In this document: in pieces, positions 36,715-46,732 of the stretch
Position numbering within the stretch: the first letter of the stretch is position 1
Layout of the letters: every line of letters starts with the position of its first letter
The notes under the pieces: generated by a model
What the model was told of the DNA's origin: nothing
Databases searched by the model: none
The model's input: the letters and a program-made list of their open reading frames with translations, nothing else
Assembly (NCBI GenBank): GCA_963748295.1
Contig: CAVVIH010000005.1
Coordinates: 372,001 to 436,000 of the forward strand
DNA length: 64,000 bases
Direction: 5' to 3'
Origin: CAVVIH01 sp963748295
Lineage (GTDB): Bacteria; Acidobacteriota; Vicinamibacteria; Vicinamibacterales; 2-12-FULL-66-21
Translations under genes and position numbers: made by a program

Positions 36715-38306
36715 GCGAACCGGTTCCCCCACCCGCCTGGTCCTCCAACAGCGACGGCCTGCTCGTCACCACCGCACGCAATCTCTCGACGCGATATCTC
36801 GTCCTCATTGCGGAGCTCGTGATTGGCATGCTGATGCTGCCGTTCAACCTGGCCCACCTCGGCGCGTCTCGGTACGGCTTGTGGATGCTGGTCGGGTCCA
36901 TCACCGTGCACTTCTCCCTTCTCGACATGGGATACGGCAGCGCCACGGTCAAGTTCATCGCGCAGTATCGCGCCCATCGCGACGCCCGGGCGTTGAACGA
37001 GATCGCGAGCACGCTGTTCTACATCTTCGCCGGCGTCGGGCTGCTGGCCTACGGGGTCGCCGCGCTGCTCGCGTTCAATCTCGATCACCTCTTCAAGATC
37101 ACGCCCGAGCAGGTCGAGACGGGCAAGTGGCTGCTGCTCATCGTCGCCCTCTTCGTGGCGATCAACTTCCCTTTCAGCGTGTTCGGCGGCATCACGGGCG
37201 GCTTCCAGCGCTACGACATCAACAACGTCGTCTCGCTGACCACCGCGATCGTTGTGGCTCTCGTGAACGTCGCCGTCCTCCTCGCGGGATTCGGACTGAT
37301 CACGCTGGTCGCGACGACGACGGGGGTTCGCATCTGCGCATATCTCGTCTACCGGCGGAATGCTTATCGAGTGTTTCCCGAGCTGCAGATCAGGCCGTCG
37401 CTGTTCTGCCGGGCGAGGCTGCGCGAGGTGACCGGGTTCAGCATCTGGGCGGCGATCATCAACTGGGCCTACAAGCTGAATTACCAGATCGACGGCCTGA
37501 TCGTCGGCGCGTTTCTCGGCACCGCCGCCGTCAGCGTCTGGGCGGTGGCCGAGCGGATCATCAATGGGACCCAGCGCCTCACGAACCAGTTCAACGGCGT
37601 GCTGTTTCCGATCATCGTCGATCGTGATCAGCGCGCGCGGCGCGACGAGTTGCAGCAGATCGTGCTGCAGGGCACCCGTCTGTCGCTGATGATGGTGCTT
37701 CCGGTTGCCGCGACCCTGGTGCTGCTCGCCGAGCCGCTGGTGCGCGCGTGGGTCGGACCCTCGATGCTGGGCGCGGTCCCGGTGATTCAGATCCTCGCCA
37801 TCGTCGTGGCGATTCGCGTGGGGAACGCGAGCGGGACGATCCTGCTCAAGGGCGCCGGCGAGATCCGGCAGCTCGCGATGGTCAACATCGCGACTGGCGT
37901 GGCCAACATCATTCTCAGCGCGCTGTTGATCCATTGGTACGGGCTCGCGGGCGTCGCGCTCGGCACGCTGATCCCGGTGGCCTTCTCCGCCATCTTCGTG
38001 CTCTATCCCTCCGCGTGCCGTCAGATCGGCCTTCCGCTTCGACGAGCTGTGACGGAAGCGATCATCCCTGCCCTGTGGCCCGCGGTCGTGGTGGGCGCCT
38101 TGCTGGCGCTGACGCGCGGAATCTCATCCGGCACGCTTCTCGCTGTATTGCTGCAGGCGGCCGCAGCGTTCGTGCTCTATCTCGCGCTGTTCCTCGCGGT
38201 GGCGATCAATCGGGACGATCGCGATCTGTATCTCGGCAAGCTGCTGCAGCTGGTGCGGCGCGGGCGGCCGAGCGGCCCCCGGCCACGGTCGAGGTTGGCC
38301 GCGTGA
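36711..38306 (+). CDS. Wzx-type polysaccharide flippase
   Basis: 531 residues from the GTG at 36711, chosen because it overlaps the upstream stop. There are about 12-14 membrane helices of the MATE/MVF fold. The first pair covers TRYLVLIAELVIGMLMLPFNL and GLWMLVGSITVHFSLLDMGYGSATVKF, the conserved start of polysaccharide transporters. It flips the undecaprenyl-linked repeat unit to the periplasm. It sits directly downstream of the initiating transferase. Confidence 0.88.
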   Translation: MSEPVPPPAWSSNSDGLLVTTARNLSTRYLVLIAELVIGMLMLPFNLAHLGASRYGLWMLVGSITVHFSLLDMGYGSATVKFIAQYRAHRDARALNEIASTLFYIFAGVGLLAYGVAALLAFNLDHLFKITPEQVETGKWLLLIVALFVAINFPFSVFGGITGGFQRYDINNVVSLTTAIVVALVNVAVLLAGFGLITLVATTTGVRICAYLVYRRNAYRVFPELQIRPSLFCRARLREVTGFSIWAAIINWAYKLNYQIDGLIVGAFLGTAAVSVWAVAERIINGTQRLTNQFNGVLFPIIVDRDQRARRDELQQIVLQGTRLSLMMVLPVAATLVLLAEPLVRAWVGPSMLGAVPVIQILAIVVAIRVGNASGTILLKGAGEIRQLAMVNIATGVANIILSALLIHWYGLAGVALGTLIPVAFSAIFVLYPSACRQIGLPLRRAVTEAIIPALWPAVVVGALLALTRGISSGTLLAVLLQAAAAFVLYLALFLAVAINRDDRDLYLGKLLQLVRRGRPSGPRPRSRLAA

Positions 38307-38337
38307 TCGACCCCGAATAGGACGGAGGACGGCGGAA

Positions 38338-39118
38338 ATGCGAGCGATTATCCTGGCGGCGGGCAAGGGCTCACGGCTCAACGGCAGCACCGAGGAGACA
38401 CCGAAGTGCCTCGTGAAGGTCGGCGGAGTCACGTTGATCGACCGCCAGATCGCGGTCCTGCAGGACGCGGGCATCGACGACATCACGGTGGTCGTCGGCT
38501 GTCAGAGCGAGCGGGTCAAGCGCACATGTGGGCACGGAATTTCCTACGTTGAGAACACCCGGTATGCACAGACCAACAGTCTGTATTCGCTCTGGATGGC
38601 ACGGGCTCTGCTGTATGAGGGCTTCGTGGTGCTTAATTGTGACGTTCTTTTCCACCCCGCCCTGCTCGACGACCTGCTGAGCGCCAGACACGAAGACGCC
38701 CTCCTGCTCGGCCTATCGCAGCGCCGACGATCCGCCGTTTGGCGACGAAGAGATGAAGGTGAAGGTCCGCGGCGGCCGCGTGGTCGACATCTCGAAGGAG
38801 ATGGCGCCTGATGAGGCGGACGGCGAGAACCTCGGGATCGTGAAGTTCGGCGCGCCGGGCGCGGCGCGGCTCGTCGAGATCATGGATCGCCTCGTCGCCG
38901 AGGGCGGCCTGCGCGCCTGGGCGCCGCGGGCGTTCCGCGAGTTCGCGCAGGTGCAGCCGCTGCACGCGATCGGCACGCGCGGCTTCCCGTGGATCGAGAT
39001 CGACTTTCCGGAAGACTACCACCGCGCGGTTCGCGAGATTCTGCCGCAGATCGAGCGCGAAGACGACGATCGCGGCGAGACCGCGCTGCCGGCGCTCGCG
39101 GCGGGCGACATCCAATGA
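38338..39118 (+). CDS. sugar/choline-phosphate nucleotidyltransferase (frame broken)
   Basis: 259 residues after one frame change near 38709. The nucleotide-binding start is AIILAAGKGSRLNGSTEETPKCLVKVGG, with ENTRYAQTNSLYSLWMA and NCDVLFHP as in LicC-like phosphocholine cytidylyltransferases and related NTP transferases. It probably makes an activated CDP- or UDP- headgroup for decorating the EPS. Two CDP-glycerol-type transferases lie downstream in the same operon, which makes an activated polyol-phosphate a good candidate (inference). GGAGGA precedes the ATG. Its stop overlaps the YvcK start. Confidence 0.78.
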
Positions 39119-40245
39119 GACCCCGGATGTTCCACGACGCCAGCACCGACGCCATGCCGCGGCTCTCGGACCGGCCGACGCCGCAGAGCGGCGGCGGCGC
39201 GGACACCCAGCCGCACGTCGTTGCGCTCGGCGGCGGCACCGGGCTGCCGAACGTGCTTCGCGGTCTGCGGCCCCTGCTTTATGGCGGCAGCACGCGCGAG
39301 CAGCGGCTGGCGCCGCGCGATCGCCTGGTCGCGGTGGTGGCGACCTCCGATGACGGCGGGAGCTCAGGACGGCTGCGCGCGGAGTTCAACATGATTCCGC
39401 CCGGGGACATCCGCAACTGCCTGGCGGCGCTGTCGGACAATCACGCGCTCATCGCCGACATCTTCCAATACCGGTTCGAGTCCGGCGAGGGGCTCAACGG
39501 CCACGCGATCGGCAACCTCGTGCTCGCGGCGCTTACCGACGTGACCAACGACTTCGTTCGCGCGGTGGAGATCGCCGCGCGTGTGGTCGGCGCGCGTGGA
39601 AGGGTCCTCCCGGCGACGAGCGAGCTCGTGACGCTGATGGCCGAATTCAAGGACGGCCGCGTCCTGACCGGCGAAACCGCCATCGCCGGGGCCGGCGGCG
39701 GAATCGAGCGCGTGAGCCTGATTCCGGATCGCCCGAAGTGCGTGCCCGACACCTGTGTGGCGCTGCAGCGCGCCGACCTGATTGTCGTCGGCCCAGGCAG
39801 CCTGTTCACCAGCATCCTGCCGCCGCTGCTCGTGCCCGACATCGCACATGCGATTCATACGTCTCCGGCGCTGCGGATCCTGGTCGCGAACCTGATGACC
39901 GAGCCGGGCGAGACCGACGACTTCAGCATCCTGGAACACGTGCTGACGATCGAGCGCCACGTCGGCGCGCAGCTCTTCGACTGCATCATCTACAACACGG
40001 CGCCGGTGCCCGAGCGCCTCGGGGCCCGCTACGCGGCGCTCGGCGCGCAGCCGATCACCACGGGCCAGTTCGAGCTGAACGCGTTCGAGAGGCTCGGCAT
40101 CAATACTCTTGGCGTGCCGCTCGTCTCGGAACATCCGTCCGGAAAAATCCGCCATCACCCCGATCGTCTCGCCGTCGCGATCATGGCGCTTGCCCGCGGC
40201 AAGCTGAACGCGTGGCGGGGCCGCACCGAGGCGGGAGGCGCCTGA
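39115..40245 (+). CDS. YvcK/GlmR-like UDP-GlcNAc-binding regulator (CofD fold)
   Basis: 376 residues. After ~35 variable residues the CofD-like fold begins with VVALGGGTGLPNVLRGL. ATSDDGGSSGRLR, PPGDIRNCLAAL, HAIGNLVLAAL and GPGSLFTSILPPL follow, all typical of YvcK. Studied YvcK/GlmR proteins bind UDP-GlcNAc and adjust amino-sugar synthesis and envelope morphology. An operon place between a nucleotidyltransferase and an ATPase, upstream of a UDP-sugar dehydrogenase, suggests it senses precursor supply for this EPS. The start overlaps the previous stop (ATGA), and the stop overlaps the next start (TGATG). Confidence 0.82.
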   Translation: MRPRMFHDASTDAMPRLSDRPTPQSGGGADTQPHVVALGGGTGLPNVLRGLRPLLYGGSTREQRLAPRDRLVAVVATSDDGGSSGRLRAEFNMIPPGDIRNCLAALSDNHALIADIFQYRFESGEGLNGHAIGNLVLAALTDVTNDFVRAVEIAARVVGARGRVLPATSELVTLMAEFKDGRVLTGETAIAGAGGGIERVSLIPDRPKCVPDTCVALQRADLIVVGPGSLFTSILPPLLVPDIAHAIHTSPALRILVANLMTEPGETDDFSILEHVLTIERHVGAQLFDCIIYNTAPVPERLGARYAALGAQPITTGQFELNAFERLGINTLGVPLVSEHPSGKIRHHPDRLAVAIMALARGKLNAWRGRTEAGGA

Positions 40246-41495
40246 TGTACGAACGGTTCTACGACCTGCGCGAGCGTCCGTTTGCGTTGAGCCCCGACCC
40301 CGAATACCTCTATCCGAGCCGGGTGCACCGCGAGGCGCTCGATTACCTGCGCTACGGGATCGAGAGCCAGGCGGGCTTCATCGTGATCACCGGTGAAATC
40401 GGCTCGGGCAAGACGACGCTGCTCCAGACGCTGCTGCGCGGGCTGGATTCCGACACCACGGTCGGCAGAATCGTGAACACCATGCTCGAGCCGCGCGAGC
40501 TGCTCGAGACGATCATGATCGACTTCGGGCTCGAGCCGGTCGGCAAGAGCAAGCCGCTCATCCTGCGCGATCTGGCGCAGTACCTCGTGGATCAGCGTCT
40601 CGCCGGCCGCCTCGTGCTGCTGGTGATCGACGAGGCGCAGAATCTGAGCCAGGCCGCGCTCGAAGAGCTGCGGATGCTCTCGAACCTCGAAACCGAGAAA
40701 TCGAAGCTGCTGCAGATCGTCATGGTCGGCCAGCCGAACCTGCGCGACAAGCTCGCCGCGCCGGAGCTGGAGCAGCTGCGCCAGCGCATCACCGTCAGCT
40801 ACCATCTGCTGCCGCTCGACGCGGCCGAAACCGCCAACTACATCAATCATCGCCTGCTGCGCGCCGCGCTTGGCGCGCCCCTGCAGTTTCCCCGGGAGGT
40901 GACCGACACCATACACGCACGCAGTCGTGGGGTACCGAGAATCATCAACGTCATCTGTGACGCAGCGCTGGTCTTCGGTTACGCTGAAGAGCGGCGCCAG
41001 ATCGATCTTCCGCTCATCCGAGACGTGCTCGGGGAGCTGGAGACGACCGGCATTCTTCCAGCCGGCGCCGGGGTCGAAGTGTCCCCGGCTCTGATGCCAG
41101 AACCGTCAGAAACAGCCGTTCCTGCCGCCGCGGCCACCGCCGCGGCGCCGCAGCCCGTCGCCGGGATTCCGGCGGCGGTCCGCGAACAGGTGCTGGCCCG
41201 CGCCGCCAGGGAGGCGGAGGAGCGGACCGCCCTGATCGCGCAGCGCGAGGAAGCGCTGCTGCAGCGGGAGCGCGAGCTGGCGGAACAACGCCGGGTCCTC
41301 GCGGAGGAGTACCGCCTGCTGCGCAGTCAGCGCGCGCATGCGGCGACCGCCGCGGCTCCGGTGTTCTCCGGCGATCGCGTTCAGGTGCGCCAGGCATCGT
41401 CGGGCGGGCGGTTCCAGACCGCGCGTCCCGAGGGCGTCAAGGGGTGGTTGAAGCGTGTTCTGCTGGGCGGCTCACAGCCGGCGGTAGAAAACTGA
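40245..41495 (+). CDS. ExeA-type AAA ATPase of XrtA/PEP-CTERM EPS loci
   Basis: 416 residues. It starts MYERFYDLRERPFALSPDP, the signature of ExeA/GspA-like ATPases. Walker A is TGEIGSGKTTLLQTLL, Walker B is LLVIDEAQNLS, and an arginine-finger region is near RQRITVSYHLLPL. Residues ~290-416 form a Pro/Ala stretch and then a charged helix (EEALLQRERELAEQRRVLAEEYRLLRSQ). The family is a regular member of exosortase-associated EPS clusters; its precise role is unknown, perhaps in assembling the export machine. It lacks the transmembrane and peptidoglycan-binding parts of true ExeA. Confidence 0.85.
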   Translation: MYERFYDLRERPFALSPDPEYLYPSRVHREALDYLRYGIESQAGFIVITGEIGSGKTTLLQTLLRGLDSDTTVGRIVNTMLEPRELLETIMIDFGLEPVGKSKPLILRDLAQYLVDQRLAGRLVLLVIDEAQNLSQAALEELRMLSNLETEKSKLLQIVMVGQPNLRDKLAAPELEQLRQRITVSYHLLPLDAAETANYINHRLLRAALGAPLQFPREVTDTIHARSRGVPRIINVICDAALVFGYAEERRQIDLPLIRDVLGELETTGILPAGAGVEVSPALMPEPSETAVPAAAATAAAPQPVAGIPAAVREQVLARAAREAEERTALIAQREEALLQRERELAEQRRVLAEEYRLLRSQRAHAATAAAPVFSGDRVQVRQASSGGRFQTARPEGVKGWLKRVLLGGSQPAVEN

Positions 41496-41521
41496 AGGTA
41501 ACCCACACGAGGAGTCTGTCG

Positions 41522-42887
41522 ATGTCAGCATTAGCCGCTTCGCTTCTGGAGAAGATCCAATCCCGCCGCGCCCGCGCCGGCGTCGTCGGGCTTGGCTACG
41601 TCGGACTGCCGCTCGCCGTCGAGCTCGCCAAGGCCGGTTTCCACACCACCGGTATCGATCTCGACGACCGCAAGATCCAGGCGGTCACCAAGGGAGAATC
41701 CTACATTCCCGACGTCTCCAGCGCGGACGTGCGCAGCCTGCGCCAGGCGAACAAGCTGGACGCGACAACCGACTTCTCGATCGTGCGCGAGCTCGACACG
41801 ATCAACATCTGCGTGCCGACGCCGCTGCGCAAGACGAAGGACCCCGACATGTCCTACATCGTCTCCGCGGTGGAGTCGATTGCCGAGCACCTCCACCCGG
41901 GGATGCTGGTGATCCTCGAGTCGACCACGTATCCGGGCACGACCGACGAGGTCGTGCAGCCGCTGCTCGAGGCCACCGGGCTCAAGGCGGGCGTCGATTT
42001 CTTCCTCGCCTTCTCGCCCGAGCGTGTCGATCCCGGCAACCCGACGTTCCAGACCCACAACGTGCCCAAGGTGGTCGGCGGCCTCACGCCGGACATGCGC
42101 GAAGCTCGCCGCGGCGCTCTACGCGTCGGCGATCGAGACGGTCGTCCCGGTCAGCTCCACGCGCGTCGCGGAGATGGTGAAGCTGCTCGAGAACACGTTC
42201 CGGGCGGTGAACATCGGGCTGGTCAACGAGATCGCGCTGATGTGCGACCGCATGGACATCGATGTCTGGGAAGTGATCGAAGCGGCGAAGACGAAGCCGT
42301 TCGGCTTCATGGCCTTCTACCCGGGGCCCGGCCTCGGCGGCCACTGCATCCCGATCGATCCGTTCTACCTGTCGTGGAAGGCGAAGCAGAGCGGCTTCGA
42401 TCCGCGCTTCATCGAGCTGGCCGGCCACATCAACGGCGGCATGCCGCACTACGTCGTCGACAAGGTGGGCGAAGCGCTGAACACGCGGCGCAAGGCGATC
42501 AACGGCTCGCGGATCCTGATCGCCGGCGTCGCCTACAAGCGCGACATCGACGACATGCGCGAGTCGCCGGCGCTCGACGTCATGGGGCTGCTGCACTCGC
42601 GCGGCGCGTCGGTGGCCTACATCGACCCGCACGTCGCCGAAGTGCACGGCCGCGAATGGTCGGGCCGCTTCGACGTCAAGGCATCCGAGGTCGGCCGCGG
42701 CTCGTTCGGCAATTACGACTGCATCGTCATCGTCACCGATCACAAGTCGTTCGACTACGACGCCATGGTCGCGGAGGCGGATCTGATCGTCGACACGCGA
42801 AACGCGATCAAGAAACCGGCGCCGCACGTCTTCAAGCTGGGGGCGCCTCGACCAGAGGCGCAGGGGGAAAACGTGGCCATCGTGTAG
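41522..42887 (+). CDS. UDP-N-acetyl sugar 6-dehydrogenase (frame broken)
   Basis: 454 residues after one frame change near 42107. The NAD-binding start is AGVVGLGYVGLPLAVELAKAG, the catalytic lysine region is EMVKLLENTFRAVNI, and the catalytic Cys is in GPGLGGHCIPIDPFYL. GVAYKRDIDDMRESPA marks the C-terminal domain. Enzymes of this WbpA/WecC type oxidise UDP-GlcNAc or UDP-ManNAc to the uronic acid. This would supply an acidic sugar and a carboxylate that the amidotransferases at 57-63 kb could amidate (inference). The repair (GAA GCT GCC GCG) gives DMREAAAALYAS, as in homologues. Confidence 0.88.
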
Positions 42888-42908
42888 AGCAGGTGGCCCA
42901 CCGATGTC

Positions 42909-44122
42909 ATGGAAACACTGTTCTGGGTTTCGGCACTTGTCGTGGCGTACGTTTACGCCGGCTATCCCGCGCTGCTCGCGATCTGGGCGCGCCTCGCGGG
43001 CCGGCCTGTGCGGCGGCGTCCGTCCCTCGGGCGCCGGAACTGGCCGGTCGTTTCCGTCATCATCGCCGCGCACAATGAAGGCGCGCGGCTGCCCGGCCGC
43101 ATCGCCAACCTGCTGAACCAGAGCTACCCCGGGACGCTCGAGATCATCGTGATCTCGGACGGCTCGACGGATGGCACCGCCGCGGCGGTCGGCCAGTTCG
43201 AGGACGCCGTGCGCTACATCGAGCTGCCGCGCGGCGGCAAGCCGCTCGCACTCAACGCCGGCGTCGCCGCCGCCACCGGCAGCATCCTCGTGTTCGCGGA
43301 TGCCCGTCAGCGCTTTTCACCCGACGCAGTCCTGCACCTGGTTTCCAACTTCGACGATCCCGACGTCGGCGGCGTCACCGGCGAGCTCATCCTGGATTGC
43401 GAGCACGACGATCCCGCCGATTCGACGATCGGCGACGGCGTCGGCCTCTACTGGACATACGAAAAGTGGCTGCGGCGCCACGAGAGCCTGATCCGCTCGA
43501 CGCTCGGCGCCACCGGAGCGATCTACGCGATGCGTCGCGAACTCTGGCACCCGCTTCCGGCGAGGACCCTGCTGGACGACGTGCTGGCGCCGATGCGCGC
43601 GGTGCTGCGGGGCAGCCGGATCGTCTTCGACGAGCGCGCCCGCGCTTTCGATCGGACCTCGCCGGACGGCTCCGCGGAGGCGCGGCGCAAGATCCGCACG
43701 CTGGCCGGCAACTACCAGATCCTGGCGCTCGAACCGCGCCTGCTGATCCCGTTCGCGAATCCGGTCTGGTGGCAGTACCTCTCTCACAAAGTCGGCCGGC
43801 TTCTCGTTCCGTGGGCGCTCGTCTGCGCCTTCATCGCGAGTGCGGCCCTTGCCTCCGAAGGCTGGTTCTATACGGCTGTGTTCGGCCTCCAGCTCGTTTT
43901 CTACGGCCTTGCCGCAGTTGGCGGGTGGATTGAATCACGGGAACGGCAGTCGCCATCCGCAAGTGGGCGGCACGACGAAATTCCCGTTGTTCTCGGCAAG
44001 GAGGCTAGATGAGCCGGCAAGTGACGCGGTGCGCGAGAGTGGCATACACGTTCGTAATGATGAACGTGGCTGCCGTTGTTGGGCTGTTCTCTATCCACCG
44101 GGGCCGGGCGGTCTGGCGGTAA
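42909..44122 (+). CDS. membrane-anchored GT2 glycosyltransferase (frame broken near the end)
   Basis: 403 residues after two frame changes near 43994 and 44034. An N-terminal helix (LFWVSALVVAYVYAGYPALLA) precedes the GT2 domain: VSVIIAAHNEGARLPGRI, VISDGSTDGT, the DXD-like FADARQRF, and DDVLAPM. Further C-terminal helices follow. In the uncorrected frame the protein stops at 44012; joining adds RVAYTFVMMNVAAVVGLF and a basic tail, the normal end of this subfamily. It is a processive- or exporter-like cytoplasmic-membrane glycosyltransferase acting on the lipid-linked unit. Confidence 0.85.
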
Positions 44123-44140
44123 TCGAGGCTCGCACAGGGG

Positions 44141-45557
44141 ATGTCGGAGCGTCTGGTCTTTGGTTACGGAGCGTCGGGCTCTGGTGACGCGCCGACATGG
44201 CGCGGACCGGAAGGCCCTTCGAAGGCAACGCCTCCCCCTGAGCGCATCGACGCGCCGGCCGAGCGGCGCGACTGGGCCTATCTCGGGCTGCTGGCGTTCA
44301 CTGCCCTTCTTTATCTCCGTCCTCAAGACAGCATCCGCCCGCTGGGCATGCTCCACCTGCCGGAGCTTGCCGCGATCTTCGCGCTCGGCTCGCTGTTCTT
44401 CGGGCGGCTGCAGCGCGGTCAGTCGATAACCCGCTTTACGCCTGAGCTCGGCGGTGTCCTCGCACTCGGCGGGGTCATTCTTGCCACCGCACCGTTTTCC
44501 GTCTGGATGGGCGGCGCCGTCGCCACGTTCACGGACATGTACGCGAAGGTGGTCCTGATCTTCATCCTGATGGTGAACACGCTCACGTCGCCAAAGCGGA
44601 TCGAGCGCTTGACGTGGCTGCTGGTGATCGCCAGCGGCTACATCGCGATCGGTACCGTGATCGACTACGCGCGCGGCGTGAACATGATCAACCACGAGCG
44701 CGCGCTCGGCTCGGTCGGGGGGATGTTCAAGAACCCCAACGACCTCGCTCTCAACATGGTCGTCGCGCTTCCGCTCGCGCTGGCTTTTCTCCTGCGGCGG
44801 CTCAGCACGACGCGCAAGCTGCTGGCGCTCGGCTGCGCCGGCGCGATGCTCGGCGCAATCGTCGCGTCTGGATCGCGAAGCGGCACGCTCGGTCTGGTCG
44901 CGATGGTCGCGGTCTTCGCCATCCAGCTCATGCCCCGGCGTCCCGGACTGGTGGCCGGCGGCGCCGTCGCCGCGCTGCTCGCCCTGCCGCTGCTGCCTGC
45001 GTCGGTACTGGACCCGGGTGGCGAGCATCACCGACGAAAGCGTCGACGACAGCGGCTCGCGCGAGGCGCGGACGACGCTGGCGGTCGAAGCGTGGCATGC
45101 CTTTCTGGACAATCCGCTGACCGGCGTCGGCGCCGGCCAGTTCGTCAACTACAACCCCGAGGGGCGCATCCAGGCCTGGAAGGAAACGCACAACGTCGTC
45201 CTGCAGATTGCCGCGGAGCTGGGCATCTTCGGCCTGATCGCGTTCGGATACCTGCTCGTGCGCGGATTCAGGGCGCCGGGTCAGATTCGCCGGCTGCTGC
45301 GGCAGGCCAGGGCGCGAGGCGCGATTGCCGGCGAAGACGAGCGCGCGATGCTCGAAATCCTGTCGATCGCGATGCTCGCGTCGCTCGCCGGATGGTTCGT
45401 GTGCGCCATCTTCGCGTCGGTCGCGTATCACTGGACCCTCTACTACGTGCTTGGTCTCGCAGTCACCCCGCGCGAAATCCTGACCGATCGCCTGACCGGC
45501 GATGCGCGCTCCCGGCTCCATGCGACGGCGGCCATTCCTGTCGGGGCGCGGGCGTGA
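44141..45557 (+). CDS. Wzy-type polymerase / O-antigen ligase family (frame broken)
   Basis: 471 residues after one frame change near 45003. About ten membrane helices carry the Wzy_C core (MFKNPNDLALNMVVALPLALAF, ASGSRSGTLGLV). The large periplasmic loop SREARTTLAVEAWHAFLDNPLTGVGAGQFVNYNPEG, with AHNVVLQIAAELGIFG-like continuation, is typical of the XrtA-type polymerases. It joins repeat units at the periplasmic face. Removing one C changes PASVLDPGG into PAWYWTRVASITDE, matching the family, so the gene is likely intact. Its stop overlaps the following GTG. Confidence 0.85.
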
Positions 45558-46732
45558 AAGCGCTGCTTCGTTCAGCTGTCCGCACCGCACGGGGGCTCGA
45601 TGCCCGCCTCTCGCGCCGGCGCGGCCAGCGCCTGATCCTGGTCGATGCGCGCACGCCGGTGAACTTCACGATGGTGGCGCCGGTCGTGCGTGCGATGCAG
45701 TCCGATCCGCGCGTGAAGTTCCTCTTCACCGCCAGCGAAGAGCCGGGCCGGCTCGCCTCGATCTACCACGAGGCGCGCGGGATCCAGACGGTGCATCCGC
45801 TGCGCGCCGGGTTGATGCGGTTCGACGCCTACGTCGCCTCGGACTTCATGTGGGCTTCGCTGCCGCGCGGCACCCGGCGCGTGCAGGTCTTTCACGGCGT
45901 CGGCGGCAAGTACGGCTTCGATGCGCCGACGACGTCGATGCGCGAATGGGATCGGCTGTTTTTCGTCAACCAGCGCCGTTTGAACAACTTCGTCGCCGCC
46001 GGCGCGATCGACCGCGACAGTCCGGCGATCCGCCTGATCGGCATGCCGAAGACGGACTGCCTGGTGGACGGCACGTTCACGCGCGAGGCGATCCTCGAGG
46101 AGCTGTCACTCGATCCCGCGCGGCCTGTCGTCCTCTATGCGCCGACGTGGTCGCCGGCCTCGTCGCTGAACGCGATCGGCGTCGAGCTCGTCACCGCGCT
46201 CGGCCGGCTTCCGGTAAACCTGATCGTCAAGCTGCACGATCGATCGCGCGACCGGCGCGAACGCTATTCCGGCGGCGTCGACTGGCCGTCGCGGCTCGAG
46301 CCGGTGCTGCCCGCCGGCCGCGGCGTCATCGCCCCGGGGCACGACATCTCGCCGTATCTCGTGGCTGCGGACGTGATGATCACGGACCACAGCTCGGCGG
46401 GCTTCGAGTTCCTGCTGCGGGACCGTCCTCTGGTCCGCATCCATCGTCCCCAGCTGCTCGAGCTGGCGAACGTGCATGCCGATTACGTCAAGCTGCTGGC
46501 CTCGGTGTCCGATTCCACCGACGGCGTCGCGGACACTGTTGCGGCGGTCGAGCGTGCCCTGACGTCGCCGGAGCAGCGGAGCGCGGAGCGGCGCCGCGTC
46601 GCCGGTGACCTTTTCTACCGGCCCGGTGGAGCGACTCAACGCTCGGTGCAGGCGCTATACGAACTGATCGAGCTGGAATCGGCGCCGGCTCGCCGTGCGC
46701 TGCGGGAGGCGGAATGCCAGCCGTCAGCGTGA
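45554..46732 (+). CDS. CDP-glycerol glycerophosphotransferase-like protein (copy 1)
   Basis: 392 residues from a GTG overlapping the Wzy stop. It shows the Glyphos_transf pattern: VFHGVGGKYGF, RLIGMPKTDCLVDG, VLYAPTWSPASSLN, LIVKLHDRS, and ADVMITDHSSAGFEFLLRDRPLV. Related enzymes move glycerol- or ribitol-phosphate from CDP-polyol to a wall or capsule polymer. In a Gram-negative EPS operon this points to polyol-phosphate or similar decoration. It is 4-base coupled upstream and overlaps the next GT by 19 bases. Confidence 0.8.
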   Translation: MKALLRSAVRTARGLDARLSRRRGQRLILVDARTPVNFTMVAPVVRAMQSDPRVKFLFTASEEPGRLASIYHEARGIQTVHPLRAGLMRFDAYVASDFMWASLPRGTRRVQVFHGVGGKYGFDAPTTSMREWDRLFFVNQRRLNNFVAAGAIDRDSPAIRLIGMPKTDCLVDGTFTREAILEELSLDPARPVVLYAPTWSPASSLNAIGVELVTALGRLPVNLIVKLHDRSRDRRERYSGGVDWPSRLEPVLPAGRGVIAPGHDISPYLVAADVMITDHSSAGFEFLLRDRPLVRIHRPQLLELANVHADYVKLLASVSDSTDGVADTVAAVERALTSPEQRSAERRRVAGDLFYRPGGATQRSVQALYELIELESAPARRALREAECQPSA

